DNA from: Bacteroidaceae bacterium
GTDB lineage: Bacteria; Bacteroidota; Bacteroidia; Bacteroidales; Bacteroidaceae
Direction: 5' to 3'
DNA length: 64,000 nucleotides
NCBI GenBank assembly: GCA_017622495.1
Contig: JAGAQY010000012.1
Coordinates: 62,001 to 126,000 of the forward strand
Made by a program: the position numbers and the translations under genes. This document shows, in pieces, positions 1 through 8,216 of the stretch. Below the pieces are notes generated by a model, which worked only from the letters and a program-made list of their open reading frames with translations, was not told the origin of the DNA and searched no databases. Each line of letters starts with the position of its first letter. Within the stretch, counting starts at the first letter, position 1.

Positions 1-759
1 CTTATCTTGCTTACACTTCTCGAGCAGAGCAAGCGAGGTAGTAATGTTGCTTCGCCCGCGTTCGGCATTCTGCGCCATCTCATCCAACCCTTTGCGGTGA
101 TAGTCATAGAGGAGTTGCCGGTAGGGGTCCATGGCACCGTTCATATAGTCGTTGACGAGAGCATGGCGGTTCTTGCTGTCACCAAAGGCTTTCCATCCAT
201 CCTCGCCTATCATCTGGGCATTGTTGACCACGTTTTCGGCCTTATTGAGCACGTCAGTGCCACCCTTGGGAGCAAAGGTATCCATATCGAGTCCTATGAT
301 GAGGTAGGCATAGTATGCGAGCACAGCAGTGAGATTGTTGTCAATGATTTCGTCGGAGAACTCCAGTTTATCGTGCTCTATATAGTTGAAGTCTACGGCA
401 TTGTCATTGAAGTTAAAGACAGTGGTATTGTACGACGCGTTGTATACGGGGCGGCTGGCCTGTACCATAAGGTTGCAGGCAAAGCGACCATCGTCGCTGT
501 ATTCATTGACGATGAGGTTGAAACTGCAGGCAATCTTCTCGCGAGTGGCGTACTGTGCATTACTCCACTTGCGCGAATTGAGAAACTCTGTGATGGCCTC
601 TTGCAAGGTGGTAAACACAGAGTTGTTGGTGCCCTGTATCTTCGAGTGGTTGACTACCACTTTGGCCTCTAGTTCCTGTGCGGTGGCTTGCTGTGACAAC
701 AACCCGACGAGGGCTATTACCAATGTTACGATGTATCGTATAGTCATCTTCATGCGCAT
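1..759 (-). CDS. porD: Type IX secretion protein PorD-like (DUF4835), C-terminus outside window
   Basis: The visible 253 codons start with MRMKMTIRYIVTL, a hydrophobic signal peptide ending near ATAQE, then the typical mature start with a VVNHSKIQGTN stretch and a TLQEAITEFLNSRKW helix, which I recognise from the DUF4835 family that NCBI names PorD. The protein is predicted to be periplasmic and linked to the type IX secretion system. The reading frame is open to base 1, so the C-terminal part is missing from the window. ATG at 757-759 is used; an in-frame ATG at 751-753 is equally possible. A promoter-like TATCTTTG (minus strand, 777-784) lies only 18 bp upstream, inside a tandem repeat. From memory, in related genomes this gene sits beside coaBC and recN; here it is about 12 kb from them. 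Family assignment is from recognition of the sequence, not a search. Confidence 0.75.
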   Translation of the reverse strand, partial: MRMKMTIRYIVTLVIALVGLLSQQATAQELEAKVVVNHSKIQGTNNSVFTTLQEAITEFLNSRKWSNAQYATREKIACSFNLIVNEYSDDGRFACNLMVQASRPVYNASYNTTVFNFNDNAVDFNYIEHDKLEFSDEIIDNNLTAVLAYYAYLIIGLDMDTFAPKGGTDVLNKAENVVNNAQMIGEDGWKAFGDSKNRHALVNDYMNGAMDPYRQLLYDYHRKGLDEMAQNAERGRSNITTSLALLEKCKQDK

Positions 760-777
760 ACTACTGTTTGATAGGGC

Positions 778-960
778 AAAGATACGAATAAACGAGCGAG
801 AAATATCAAGCTTGCTTGAATATTTTTCACAGCGAGTGAAAGTATCTTCTTGGCGGAGCCATAAAGATACGAATAAACGAGCGAGAAATATCAAGCTTGC
901 TTGAATATTTTTCACAGCGAGTGAAAGTATCTTCTTGGCGGAGCCATAAAGATACGAATA
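778..960. repeat. 85-bp tandem repeat (2 copies plus 13 bp) carrying a promoter-like end
   Basis: The unit starting AAAGATACGAATAAACGAGC repeats at 778, 863 and (first 13 bases only) 948, an exact 85-bp period. Each unit contains a self-complementary core (ATATCAAGC / GCTTGAATAT) and reads on the minus strand as ending in TATCTTTG, the Bacteroidetes -7 element, pointing at the porD-like gene. A third copy of the core lies at 30134-30205 just upstream of meaB, in the same orientation relative to the gene. Confidence 0.9.
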
Positions 961-975
961 ATAATCCCAGCAAAT

Positions 976-2199
976 TCACAGTATAGGGCGCAGGAATACA
1001 GCCAGATGCCCTACGAAGCGTTTCCAAGGAGAGAAGCTTTTGTAGAGTTCATGGTTAAGTGTATCGCTACATTGCTTATCAGCCTCGTATATCTCTACGA
1101 AATCGTTCACCAAGGTCGTGTCTATCACGATAGCATTCTGCTCGTGGTCAAAGTAGAGGCTACGATTTTCAAGGTTGGCCGAACCTATCATGCAACAGTC
1201 GTCGTCAATAGTCATCACCTTGGAGTGATGAAAGCCTCCATTGAAGAGAAACACATTGACGCCGCGTTTGGTAAGCCTATATCCCATAAGTTGAGATCCT
1301 TCGGGGGTGAGAGCGATATCACCTTTAGCGGAGAGCAGTATCTGCACATCAACCCCGCGCCCCACAGCATCGGTGAGTGCCCGACGTATGACTTTGGGAG
1401 GCAGAAAGTATGGGGTTACAATCTTTATCTCGTGCTCAGCCTCGCCAATGAGCCATAAGAAGGCATCAAGGATATCGCCATCACTGTAGCGGGGATGGTC
1501 GTTGACAATAGCCACGGGCACCCCATCTGAGTAGGCCGTGTGCGCAAGACAATAGTCGGCAGGTGAGATTTGTTCCTTGGTCTCGGCATTCCACATGGTA
1601 ATAAAATTACGTTGGATAATGTTAGCCGCAGGTCCCTCAATGCGCAGGTGCATATCGCGCCAGTCGCCAACCCCAGACAAGCCCGTAACGTAATAATCGG
1701 CAATATTGACACCACCGATAAACGCCGTCTGCCCATCAATGACAGCCACCTTACGATGGTCACGGTGAAAAGCGTGGTTGATCCAAGGAAACAGCATCGG
1801 GTCATACGATTGTATCTTGAATCCCATAGAACGCATCTCACGGATATGCTTGCGTCGGATGGGTTGGTCATTGGAGATGTTGCCAAAGTCGTCGAAGAGA
1901 ATGCGCACCTCTACACCCTCGTAGAGCTTACGCGCCAGTAGCGTCATCATGAGTTTGTTGATGGAGTCGTTACGGAAGTTGAAGTACTCAAGGTGCACCG
2001 AGTGGCGTGCCGTGTCGATGCACGTGAGCAGGTCGATGAACTTGGCATCGGCATTGTTGAGCAGCTTCACACGGTTGCCCTCGGTGAAGGTCCACACCAC
2101 GTCGACCGTGTCGAGCGGAAACGCCTCGTCCTCACGCTCCACCGCAGCAAGCGGTAGGCAGAGAAGGGCGAATATGATGGTTATGAATAGTTTTTTCAT
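976..2199 (-). CDS. Phospholipase D / cardiolipin synthase-like protein, exported
   Basis: A 407-residue protein with an N-terminal signal peptide (MKKLFITIIFALLCLPLAAV) and two HKD motifs: H148-R-K150-(4)-D155 and H325-S-K327-(4)-D332, each followed by the GG/GSAN loop of the PLD superfamily (IGGVNIAD and IGSANLENRS). Two-HKD proteins of this size are phosphatidyltransferases or phospholipases; cardiolipin synthase is the closest common annotation. It differs from membrane-bound ClsA in having no pair of N-terminal transmembrane helices, only the signal peptide, which suggests periplasmic action. The stop codon is at the left end and the gene stands alone, about 215 bp from porD across the tandem repeat. 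Substrate is unknown. Confidence 0.85.
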   Translation of the reverse strand: MKKLFITIIFALLCLPLAAVEREDEAFPLDTVDVVWTFTEGNRVKLLNNADAKFIDLLTCIDTARHSVHLEYFNFRNDSINKLMMTLLARKLYEGVEVRILFDDFGNISNDQPIRRKHIREMRSMGFKIQSYDPMLFPWINHAFHRDHRKVAVIDGQTAFIGGVNIADYYVTGLSGVGDWRDMHLRIEGPAANIIQRNFITMWNAETKEQISPADYCLAHTAYSDGVPVAIVNDHPRYSDGDILDAFLWLIGEAEHEIKIVTPYFLPPKVIRRALTDAVGRGVDVQILLSAKGDIALTPEGSQLMGYRLTKRGVNVFLFNGGFHHSKVMTIDDDCCMIGSANLENRSLYFDHEQNAIVIDTTLVNDFVEIYEADKQCSDTLNHELYKSFSPWKRFVGHLAVFLRPIL

Positions 2200-2284
2200 T
2201 ATCTGTTTAGGTCTATATCTTGCAAAATTACGTGAAATATGATATTCTATAGCTTAAAACCAAATTATTTATATTTTATTAATG

Positions 2285-3262
2285 TTAGAACCGGAAGCCG
2301 AAAAAGAGGCGGGTGCGTACATGGAAGTCGAAGGTATGGATGGGGGTGTAGCTCATCCATTGCATCTGCATCGTCCCTGTGAAGCCACCGAAGTAGCGGT
2401 CGATGTCCCATACCGAGCCGAGGCGTACGATGCCGCCTTGGTTAAGCTTGTGACCAAAGGGGATAGTGCCATCGGCAAAGGCTATCTCGCCATAGTGGTA
2501 GAGCGAGAGCGTGTGCAGGTACGAAGCGTGCAGCATCCAGTTGTCCGGGAGCACCCAGTTATAGGCATAGCCGGCACCAAGGCTCGCTGCGGTGTAGATG
2601 ATGTGGCGGGCATAGTCGTAGGGAGTGTTCTCATCGATTAGCTGGGGTGGCAACTGCGATACATCCACATCCATACGGAATCCCGTGAGCGATGCTCCAA
2701 GGAGAGCACTACCAGCACTACGTATCTGCTTATAGCGTTGGGTGAGCGCGGCGGGCAGTGAAAAGCGGCGAGGATTGAGCACCACGTAGCCATTGGCCAG
2801 AAAACGCCGTGTGTGACACCCGTCGAGCGGTAATTGCCATAGCGTCTCACCATCACCTTTGCTGCTCATCGTATGGGTGTGCGAGGAGCTATAGGAGAGT
2901 TCGCCACCCACAATCGGGGTGTATCCGCTGATGCTGTATTCCGTCTCCTCGGTCTCGCCAAAGAGGCGCTTCACATCGCGATGAATACCTGCGGTAATGC
3001 CCAGATACGATACGCTGCAGCCCTCCTTGAAGATTGGCGACGACATCAGGCTATAGCTATGGGGCGTGTCTCCTGCAGTCCATTGGGAGGTGTACTGTCC
3101 GAAAGTGGTGCCCACGTTAGGGCGTATAGTAAATCGGAAAGGATAGCGCACAGCATAGGTCGTATCGGGCCTGAACACGAAACTCTCGAAGAACCCCTCC
3201 TGAGCCATTACGGCGGAGGACAGCAAGGATGCAGTAGAGAATACGAGGAGATACTTTTTCAT
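2285..3262 (-). CDS. Exported beta-rich protein, DUF4421-like
   Basis: A 325-residue protein with signal peptide (MKKYLLVFSTASLLSSAVMA, then QEG). The mature part opens with a YPFRFTIRPNVGTTFGQY segment and continues with alternating polar/aromatic strands, ending in an aromatic residue (FFGFRF), which fits an outer-membrane beta-barrel. It resembles the DUF4421 family as I remember it; no biochemical function is known. Its ATG overlaps the stop codon of the upstream acyltransferase gene by four bases (ATGA at 3259-3262), so the two are translationally coupled and probably work on the same surface product. Confidence 0.6.
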   Translation of the reverse strand: MKKYLLVFSTASLLSSAVMAQEGFFESFVFRPDTTYAVRYPFRFTIRPNVGTTFGQYTSQWTAGDTPHSYSLMSSPIFKEGCSVSYLGITAGIHRDVKRLFGETEETEYSISGYTPIVGGELSYSSSHTHTMSSKGDGETLWQLPLDGCHTRRFLANGYVVLNPRRFSLPAALTQRYKQIRSAGSALLGASLTGFRMDVDVSQLPPQLIDENTPYDYARHIIYTAASLGAGYAYNWVLPDNWMLHASYLHTLSLYHYGEIAFADGTIPFGHKLNQGGIVRLGSVWDIDRYFGGFTGTMQMQWMSYTPIHTFDFHVRTRLFFGFRF

Positions 3263-4569
3263 CTGAACATCTTTTGCAGCAGCTTCATCACACTCTTATT
3301 GCGTATGCGGTCGCGCGGTGTGCTGAACGGTATGGCCTGCGAGCCCGTAAACTTGAGGCCCAGCTCGCGGCACTGCTTGCAGAAGGCATCGACATACATG
3401 GAGGAACCGAAGCTCTGCAAGAAGTCCACGGTGATGACATCTCCAATCGACATCATCTGTATGCATACGCCCTTACTACCGCTCATGTAAGGGTGGATAG
3501 ACTCTATGTACTGCTCGGCATCGCCCATGTTGGCACGTCCCGTATAGCTGAGGTTGAAGGTGTTGGCAGCCATACCCGCCATGCGCTCGGCCATGGCACT
3601 CTTCTCCTCGTAGGTGGAGAGCTTGTCGAGCGTGTCGGAGAGGTACTTGATGATGCTGGCGCTGCAGCGTCCCGAGTCGAGTTCCTTCTGCCGGGCTATG
3701 AGTTCGCGGTACTCGGCACCCAGCTGTCGCAACTCCTTGCCGTGGTCCTCCTTCCTGTAGGGCAGATAGATGGAGCTCACGCAGTTGCGGAAGGTATTGG
3801 GCAGACCTATATGCTCGCGCCAGTCACAAGTGAGGTAGCAGGTGATGGGCTTGTCGGCCAAGGGGCATACGTCGAGGATGGCTCGCTGCACGAGCATGGC
3901 AATCAGTATGGGAGGCGTGGCATTGTGCTCCTTGCACACCTTCATGAAGGTATCCAGCTCAAAGGTATGCTCGTAGCGATAGTTGAGCGTGGGCGAAGGC
4001 CCCTCCTGGTCTACTCCTGGGAGCTCGAATCCCGTGCGGTCTACACGGAACACCTTTTCGGGGTCGAACGTGAAGTTGCCGTCTTTCACGGGGTCGGATG
4101 TCTCTCCGTGCAGCATTTCCTCGCCCACAAGGCGCACATCGGGGATATGAAGGTCGCGCAGCTTGTACACTCGGCGCAGGTAATAGTACATCAGCGTCTT
4201 GATGAATGGCATGATGCCGCGTCCGTCACACATGCCGTGATGAAAGGCCACGAAGATGCTCTTGTCGTAGAAGGTGATGTCGAGCATATTCTTCTGCGTG
4301 CGTGCTCCACCCAAGGGGCGCAGATGTCGGCGGCGCTCTACGGCAGGCTTCACCTTGTTGCGCACGAGGTAGATAGACTCGCCTTTTATCTTGAAACTGC
4401 TATTGAAATAGGGGAAGCGCTTGAGTGCCTTGCGGCAGGCATTCTGCAAGGCGAAGTGCGACACTTTGTCGCGCATACGGAGTTCGAAGACCTGACTCTC
4501 GGTACCCTCCTTGCGATAGAGGAACGACTCGCCCGAGCGAATCTTAAGCTTGAAATTACTGGACAGCAT
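3259..4569 (-). CDS. Condensation/acetyltransferase-superfamily acyltransferase
   Basis: A 436-residue cytosolic protein with the HHxxxDG active-site motif at H110-H111-G-M-C-D115-G116, the signature of chloramphenicol-acetyltransferase-like, alcohol acetyltransferase and NRPS condensation-domain enzymes, which use the second histidine as base. Length fits a stand-alone two-lobed acyltransferase. There is no adjacent carrier protein or adenylation domain, so an acyl-CoA donor is the simplest guess. The next gene (DUF4421-like outer membrane protein) overlaps its stop codon by four bases, implying a two-gene operon that may make and place an acylated envelope molecule. The acceptor cannot be read from the sequence. 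Confidence 0.75.
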   Translation of the reverse strand: MLSSNFKLKIRSGESFLYRKEGTESQVFELRMRDKVSHFALQNACRKALKRFPYFNSSFKIKGESIYLVRNKVKPAVERRRHLRPLGGARTQKNMLDITFYDKSIFVAFHHGMCDGRGIMPFIKTLMYYYLRRVYKLRDLHIPDVRLVGEEMLHGETSDPVKDGNFTFDPEKVFRVDRTGFELPGVDQEGPSPTLNYRYEHTFELDTFMKVCKEHNATPPILIAMLVQRAILDVCPLADKPITCYLTCDWREHIGLPNTFRNCVSSIYLPYRKEDHGKELRQLGAEYRELIARQKELDSGRCSASIIKYLSDTLDKLSTYEEKSAMAERMAGMAANTFNLSYTGRANMGDAEQYIESIHPYMSGSKGVCIQMMSIGDVITVDFLQSFGSSMYVDAFCKQCRELGLKFTGSQAIPFSTPRDRIRNKSVMKLLQKMFR

Positions 4570-4828
4570 AGGTTTGGTTAATGTTTTTTCTGTTTCGTAA
4601 GAAATACGATATTACGGCACTGCAAAGTTACAACCTAAAAACCAACGTTATGAGTCACTTATCCTGCAAGATTGGTACGATTGTCCGAGATTTCTCCAAG
4701 CCAGATTTCCTTCCTCATCGCGGAAGACTCGCTTTGCACTCTAGCCCCATTATTTGACATAAATCAAATAAATGGCCCCCATCGCGAGATTTTTGTTTCG
4801 GGCATGACGGTGATTGGAGGATAGCCCC

Positions 4829-4836
4829 TACCTTTG
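4829..4836 (+). promoter_or_regulatory. Promoter -7 element before the candidate structured RNA
   Basis: TACCTTTG matches the Bacteroidetes -7 consensus TAnnTTTG. No exact TTTG is found 20 bp upstream (nearest TTTG is at 4792-4795), so the -33 box is weak. Transcription would start near 4842. Confidence 0.45.
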
Positions 4837-4983
4837 CAGCAAAAATAAGGACGGACCAAGACAGTTATTAGTAAGAACCTGACAGATGCCGATGTGCCTA
4901 CAGCATCACTGCTGCTAAGTATTGAAGTTAAGTTAGTAAAAGAAACCGCTCCCTGAATGGCAGGGAGCACAAACTGAAAAGGT

Positions 4984-5118
4984 ATGAAAAAGATTGTTAG
5001 TATTATTGACCGGGCCTTAAGTTGCTATCCTGTAAGCAAGGAGATATATGATTTCGACGAGATTAATTATCTGTGCCCCACAGGAATGATTCCTCTGAAG
5101 TTCAGACGGAAAAAGTGA
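4984..5118 (+). CDS. Possible 44-residue small protein
   Basis: ATG at 4984 opens a 44-codon frame ending at TGA 5116-5118. The peptide starts MKKIVSIIDRAL, has a central acidic/aromatic patch (KEIYDFDEINY) and ends in the basic run RRKK. It is not hydrophobic enough to be a classic membrane toxin. It lies wholly inside the RNA candidate at 4842-5306, behind a stable hairpin that ends 15 bases before the ATG. I do not recognise a family. Coding status is uncertain; start context and enclosed position are the only support. Confidence 0.35.
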   Translation: MKKIVSIIDRALSCYPVSKEIYDFDEINYLCPTGMIPLKFRRKK

Positions 5119-5275
5119 ATTGTTGACCGAGTTTGTAATGATAAAAAGGATAAGAAAAAAGGTTGAATCTAATTGTTTGTGTGCATCAGATAAGTTCAAT
5201 AGGTATTGATGCCGTAGCAAGCAGAAGGTGCTGAGACAGCACATCGCATTTGCAGTTCTTACTAATAGATATGCC

Positions 5276-5303
5276 AAGAGGCTTCCCTGCAGGGAGGCCT
5301 CTT
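5276..5303 (+). terminator. Strong palindromic terminator
   Basis: A 28-nt near-perfect palindrome (AAGAGGCTTCCCTG / CAGGGAGGCCTCTT, 13 of 14 pairs, the exception a G-T) ends the RNA candidate and lies 35 bp from the stop of the convergent Crp-family gene, so it can serve both strands. Confidence 0.75.
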
Positions 5304-5337
5304 GTATGTTTATGCTGGTGCCACGGCATTAGTCGGG

Positions 5338-5937
5338 CTATTCGGTCGCTGCGATGGATGCACGCACACGGCTCAGGGTCTCCAGTGTCATCTGCAAGTA
5401 CGAGGCGATGTAGGTGAGCGGTGCCCGTCGGATGATTTCGGGAGAGTGGTGCATGAGCTTCATGTAGCGGTCCTTGGCCGACTCGAAGCGCAGCATGTCG
5501 GCCTTCACTTGGGAGAGGATGAGCGAGTTCTCTATGAAGCGGCGGTAGAGGTATGATATCTCGTGCACCTCGCTGGCCAGTTGCTCAATGGCATCGTGCG
5601 GTATCTCCCAAATGACGGTGTCTTCCAGTGCTTCGACGATAAGCTGTGAGGGACGTTGGTTGAAGTAGCTGTCGATGCATATCACTACTCCCTGCTCACA
5701 GGCGATGTGTTCGGTCATCTCCTTGTCGTGCTTGAAGTAATACTGCCTCACGAGCCCTTTTTCAATATACATCATGGCATGGCACACACTGCCTTCGGCA
5801 AGTATGGTGTCGCCTCTGTGGTAGCTCTTGCGTTGGATGATGCCGGCAAACAGGCGTATGCTGTCTACCTGCAGCCTGCGCTTGGGGCAGGTCTCGGCTA
5901 CAATTCTCTGTGCAGTCTCAAAGTTCTTTGTTGGCAT
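5338..5937 (-). CDS. Crp/Fnr-family transcriptional regulator
   Basis: A 199-residue protein with an N-terminal cyclic-nucleotide-binding beta-roll (RKSYHRGDTILAEGSVCHAMMYIEKGLVRQYY, with the glycines at the expected turns) and a C-terminal helix-turn-helix (APLTYIASYLQMTLETLSRVRAS). No cysteine cluster of Fnr type is seen, and the phosphate-binding arginine/glutamate of Crp is not evident, so the ligand is unknown. Bacteroidales carry many such single-gene regulators. It is monocistronic, convergent with the RNA candidate at 4842-5306; the targets are not evident from neighbours. Confidence 0.85.
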   Translation of the reverse strand: MPTKNFETAQRIVAETCPKRRLQVDSIRLFAGIIQRKSYHRGDTILAEGSVCHAMMYIEKGLVRQYYFKHDKEMTEHIACEQGVVICIDSYFNQRPSQLIVEALEDTVIWEIPHDAIEQLASEVHEISYLYRRFIENSLILSQVKADMLRFESAKDRYMKLMHHSPEIIRRAPLTYIASYLQMTLETLSRVRASIAATE

Positions 5938-6408
5938 ATATGTTCAGGTTTAGGTGTCAGGGAGGGGGCTGATGCTCGGGGCGCCCGATATAGGCATTGA
6001 GGAGATACTTACTCGTGATGTCAAAGACCCAAATGGGGTTCTCTGCCTTGTAACTTTTTCTGTTTTGTGCTGCAAAATTAGTGACATTTTCCGAAAATCG
6101 GGCTGCCCTTGTGAGAAAAATCTGCCCGCTCGCTCTTTGCACCGACAAAAAAATCCCCATTGTATCACCTAACAAAAGAACAGAATTATGGGAAGATCAA
6201 AACTATGTATTGCTCTGTGGGTAGTTGCGCAGTGCTATACCGATGCATCGCAAGCAGGGTTGCAGCTCCCTCCCTCTTCATATCGTCAAGATCAGCGATA
6301 CAAGAACAGATGTACAAATCGCAAAAGAAATTCTTGTAAAGCATATATGGAAAAAGTCTGCTGCATATAGACAATAAACCATGTGGGCAAAGCAAAAAAC
6401 TCACGTAA
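5938..6408. other. Gene-poor interval
   Basis: Between the Crp-type gene and the 22-bp array I find no convincing gene. Several short frames of about 60-72 codons exist on both strands (around 5950-6370) but none has a recognisable domain or start signal. The bases near 6060-6070 hold a TTTTGTGCTGC stretch like a Bacteroidetes promoter edge. Confidence 0.5.
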
Positions 6409-6490
6409 CCGCGGATACGTAATGAAATATCCACGGATACGTAATAAAATATCCACGGATATTTGATTAAATAACCGTGGATACGCAAAC
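6409..6490. repeat. 22-bp x 4 tandem array A (core TATCCRYGGATA)
   Basis: Units begin at 6409, 6431, 6453 and 6475 with exact 22-bp spacing; the last is partial. Unit starts are CCGCGGATACG, CCACGGATACG, CCACGGATATT and CCGTGGATACG. Each unit junction forms the palindrome TATCC-RY-GGATA (TAACC variant in units 1 and 4), while the T/A-rich linker drifts. Two other, unrelated sequences in this window have the same 22-bp by four design (25059-25146 and 53305-53392). Confidence 0.85.
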
Positions 6491-6685
6491 TATTGGGTAT
6501 GCCAAGCAGAAAAAATGGGAGATATAGGCAAGAGTTATCTCACCTATGATAATGTAAATTTGTACAATATTCTGCTATTACTTCTTTAGCGAGAAGTCAA
6601 AGCGCAGACTGCCGTCGGGGCGAGTTGCTTCTTTTTTCGGAAAAATGGAACAATATGGAGGTGGTATATACTTTTTATTGATGCT

Positions 6686-6919
6686 TTGAGTTATCTGCAC
6701 CAACCACGCCTTGGCCCGACAGGGCGCCTTAAAGGCATCTTCAACGACCGTCCTATCACCATCGGTGAAAATGTGTGGTTGGGGGGCAATGTGACGGTGT
6801 TGCCAAGCGTAACCATCGGTGACCGTGCCGTGATCGGTGCTGGCTCGGTGGTGACACAGGACATCCCTGCAGACTCTATCCCTGTAAGCAATCCCTGCCG
6901 AGTGGTGAGGCAGAACTGA
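6686..6919 (+). pseudogene. C-terminal fragment of a hexapeptide-repeat O-acetyltransferase
   Basis: The 77-codon frame contains left-handed beta-helix repeats ([38 protein letters not shown]) and the NPCRVVRQN ending typical of maltose/nodulation-type O-acetyltransferases. Full-length members have about 185 residues, so only the last 40 percent remains. The best start is a TTG at 6686; upstream sequence back to the in-frame stop at 6587-6589 shows no hexapeptide pattern. It is therefore a truncated remnant rather than an active enzyme, though a short expressed product cannot be ruled out. Confidence 0.7.
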
Positions 6920-6942
6920 CAGGGCAGACGCATCGTATCGTA

Positions 6943-8139
6943 CTAAAACGCCTTCCCGATGGAGAACTCGAAGAACTCGGCTACGAAGTCGTTGGCCTTG
7001 ATGGCCAGTCCAACGAAGGTGTTGTGCCAGTCGGGGAAGTAATAGCGGGCACCAGCCTTCTGATAGTAGAGGCCATAGTTCTCAGTGATGCCGCGATGAA
7101 GGTAGGGATATACACCTACAGAAAGGTAGCCGGCAAGGTTTTTCCAGAAGAACTCCTGCACGATGCCCACGCCCACGGACAGGGGCGAGTAGCCGGGGCC
7201 TTCGTTCACTCGCTGATCGCCATAGATGATGCGCTCGGCGGCTTCGAGCTGACGCATGTTGGTAGAGCAGGTGAGGTCGAGGCCAATGCCTGTGGCGTGC
7301 TTCTCGGAGTAGCGGTAGAGCATATCGGCCACGAAGGTCAGCTTGGGATAGTGGGTGAAGGTGGACTGTTTGTCCTCGGGACGCTCTACCATACGGTTAT
7401 AGGCTATCCACTCTGCATCGCACGAGTGTACGCCGCCACCTACCGCGAGGTGAACCATCATGCGTCGCTTGAAGGGGGCGAAATGTTCCTTAGTACACGT
7501 AGGAGCAGCGGGCTGGCTCAGGGCGTAGCGCACAAAGATGGAGGCTCCGATGATGTCGATGCCCGTATTGGGGAGCGAGAGCTTGCCGTTGGAGTGGTGA
7601 CGGTAGGTGAGCTCGGTGCCCAGCTGCCATTGCTTGCCCAGGGCATAGGTGCCATAGAATCCGCCTCCAAAGTAGGCCATGATGAAGGAACTCTGCGCCA
7701 GATTGTCGGGGTTGCCCACGGGGTCGTAGTAGCTGGGCGAACTGGTGATGCCGGTCTCCCAATTGTAGCCCCAGGTGACGCGGCCGCGCTGCACCAACTG
7801 GCGGTGAAACGAGGCGTACACGGTATACACATCGGGCATGAAGGAGGGGGAGGTAAACTGCAGGTCGCTGAACCGTGACACGGCAATACCTACTCCCCAC
7901 GTGGGGTAACCATACTTGTAGGCATACACGCTACTATCGCGCCGTGTGCTGAATCCTACAGCCACGTCGTACGACATATACCAGTTGCTTGAGCGGGCCT
8001 CATTGGCCGTAAGCACACGCCCAGCATAGTTGCGCCCGTAGAGCGAGATGCGCGAGGGAGTGTCATCGGCCGTAGCAGGGCTGACTATTGACAACAGGAA
8101 TAGAAGAGACGCTATACGAACAGGTGTAGTGCGTAGCAT
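6943..8139 (-). CDS. PagL-like acyloxyacyl hydrolase (lipid A 3-O-deacylase family)
   Basis: From the ATG at 8137-8139 the protein has 398 residues, a signal peptide (MLRTTPVRIASLLFLLSIVSPATA) and a beta-barrel body. The segment ELTYRHHSNGKLSLPNTGID matches the PagL active-site signature His-x-Ser-Asn followed by a Pro-Asn loop, suggesting hydrolysis of an ester-linked acyl chain of lipid A in the outer membrane. It is about twice the size of PagL of Pseudomonas, with an extra C-terminal barrel-like half, common in Bacteroidetes members. A longer frame starting at 8265 exists, but it would run into the end of the upstream gene and bury the signal peptide, so the shorter start is preferred. 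It follows the epimerase gene by about 77 bp on the same strand. Confidence 0.8.
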   Translation of the reverse strand: MLRTTPVRIASLLFLLSIVSPATADDTPSRISLYGRNYAGRVLTANEARSSNWYMSYDVAVGFSTRRDSSVYAYKYGYPTWGVGIAVSRFSDLQFTSPSFMPDVYTVYASFHRQLVQRGRVTWGYNWETGITSSPSYYDPVGNPDNLAQSSFIMAYFGGGFYGTYALGKQWQLGTELTYRHHSNGKLSLPNTGIDIIGASIFVRYALSQPAAPTCTKEHFAPFKRRMMVHLAVGGGVHSCDAEWIAYNRMVERPEDKQSTFTHYPKLTFVADMLYRYSEKHATGIGLDLTCSTNMRQLEAAERIIYGDQRVNEGPGYSPLSVGVGIVQEFFWKNLAGYLSVGVYPYLHRGITENYGLYYQKAGARYYFPDWHNTFVGLAIKANDFVAEFFEFSIGKAF

Positions 8140-8216
8140 GGCGATGTGTATGTGTGAAAGCATTGCCGTCTGCGAGCAGAGCGGCAATGCAAAGTCGATA
8201 TTTGGAATAAAGAGTT

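Larger units (their letters stand above)
4842..5306 (+). ncRNA. Candidate structured RNA closed by a long-range stem
   Basis: ATTAGTAAGAAC (4867-4878) is a perfect reverse complement of GTTCTTACTAAT (5255-5266), 376 bp apart. Allowing two single-base bulges and one G-U pair, the stem extends to GCAUUUG at 5246-5252, about 19 pairs. Inside are clean hairpins at 4901-4914 (CAGCA/TGCTG), 4948-4968 (8-bp stem, loop AATGG) and 5228-5242 (6-bp stem, loop AGA). A promoter element precedes it and a 28-nt terminator palindrome follows. It carries a 44-codon ORF between the arms. It lacks the core motifs of RNase P RNA, tmRNA and 6S RNA. Whether it is a regulatory RNA, a structured small mRNA or an element with terminal inverted repeats is unresolved. 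Confidence 0.45.

Noticed and set aside
3274..4581. 435-codon plus-strand frame opposite the acyltransferase
   Set aside because: Antisense shadow of a gene with a clear HHxxxDG motif; no recognisable domain.
4842..5306. tmRNA, RNase P RNA or 6S RNA identity for the structured RNA
   Set aside because: No GGGG...CCA tRNA-like ends, no GAGGAAAGTCC-type core, and the size and bubble layout do not fit 6S.
4842..5306. Retron ncRNA identity, because of the 12-nt perfect inverted ends
   Set aside because: No reverse transcriptase gene is nearby and the arms enclose about 376 nt with an ORF.
6186..6488. 100-codon minus-strand frame over array A (repeats of IHGYLIKYPW type)
   Set aside because: The apparent peptide repeat is simply the translation of the 22-bp DNA array, which has no multiple-of-three period; downstream part has no features.
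6409..6490. 22-bp arrays as CRISPR
   Set aside because: Units are contiguous, with no unique spacers of 30-40 bp, and no cas genes are present.
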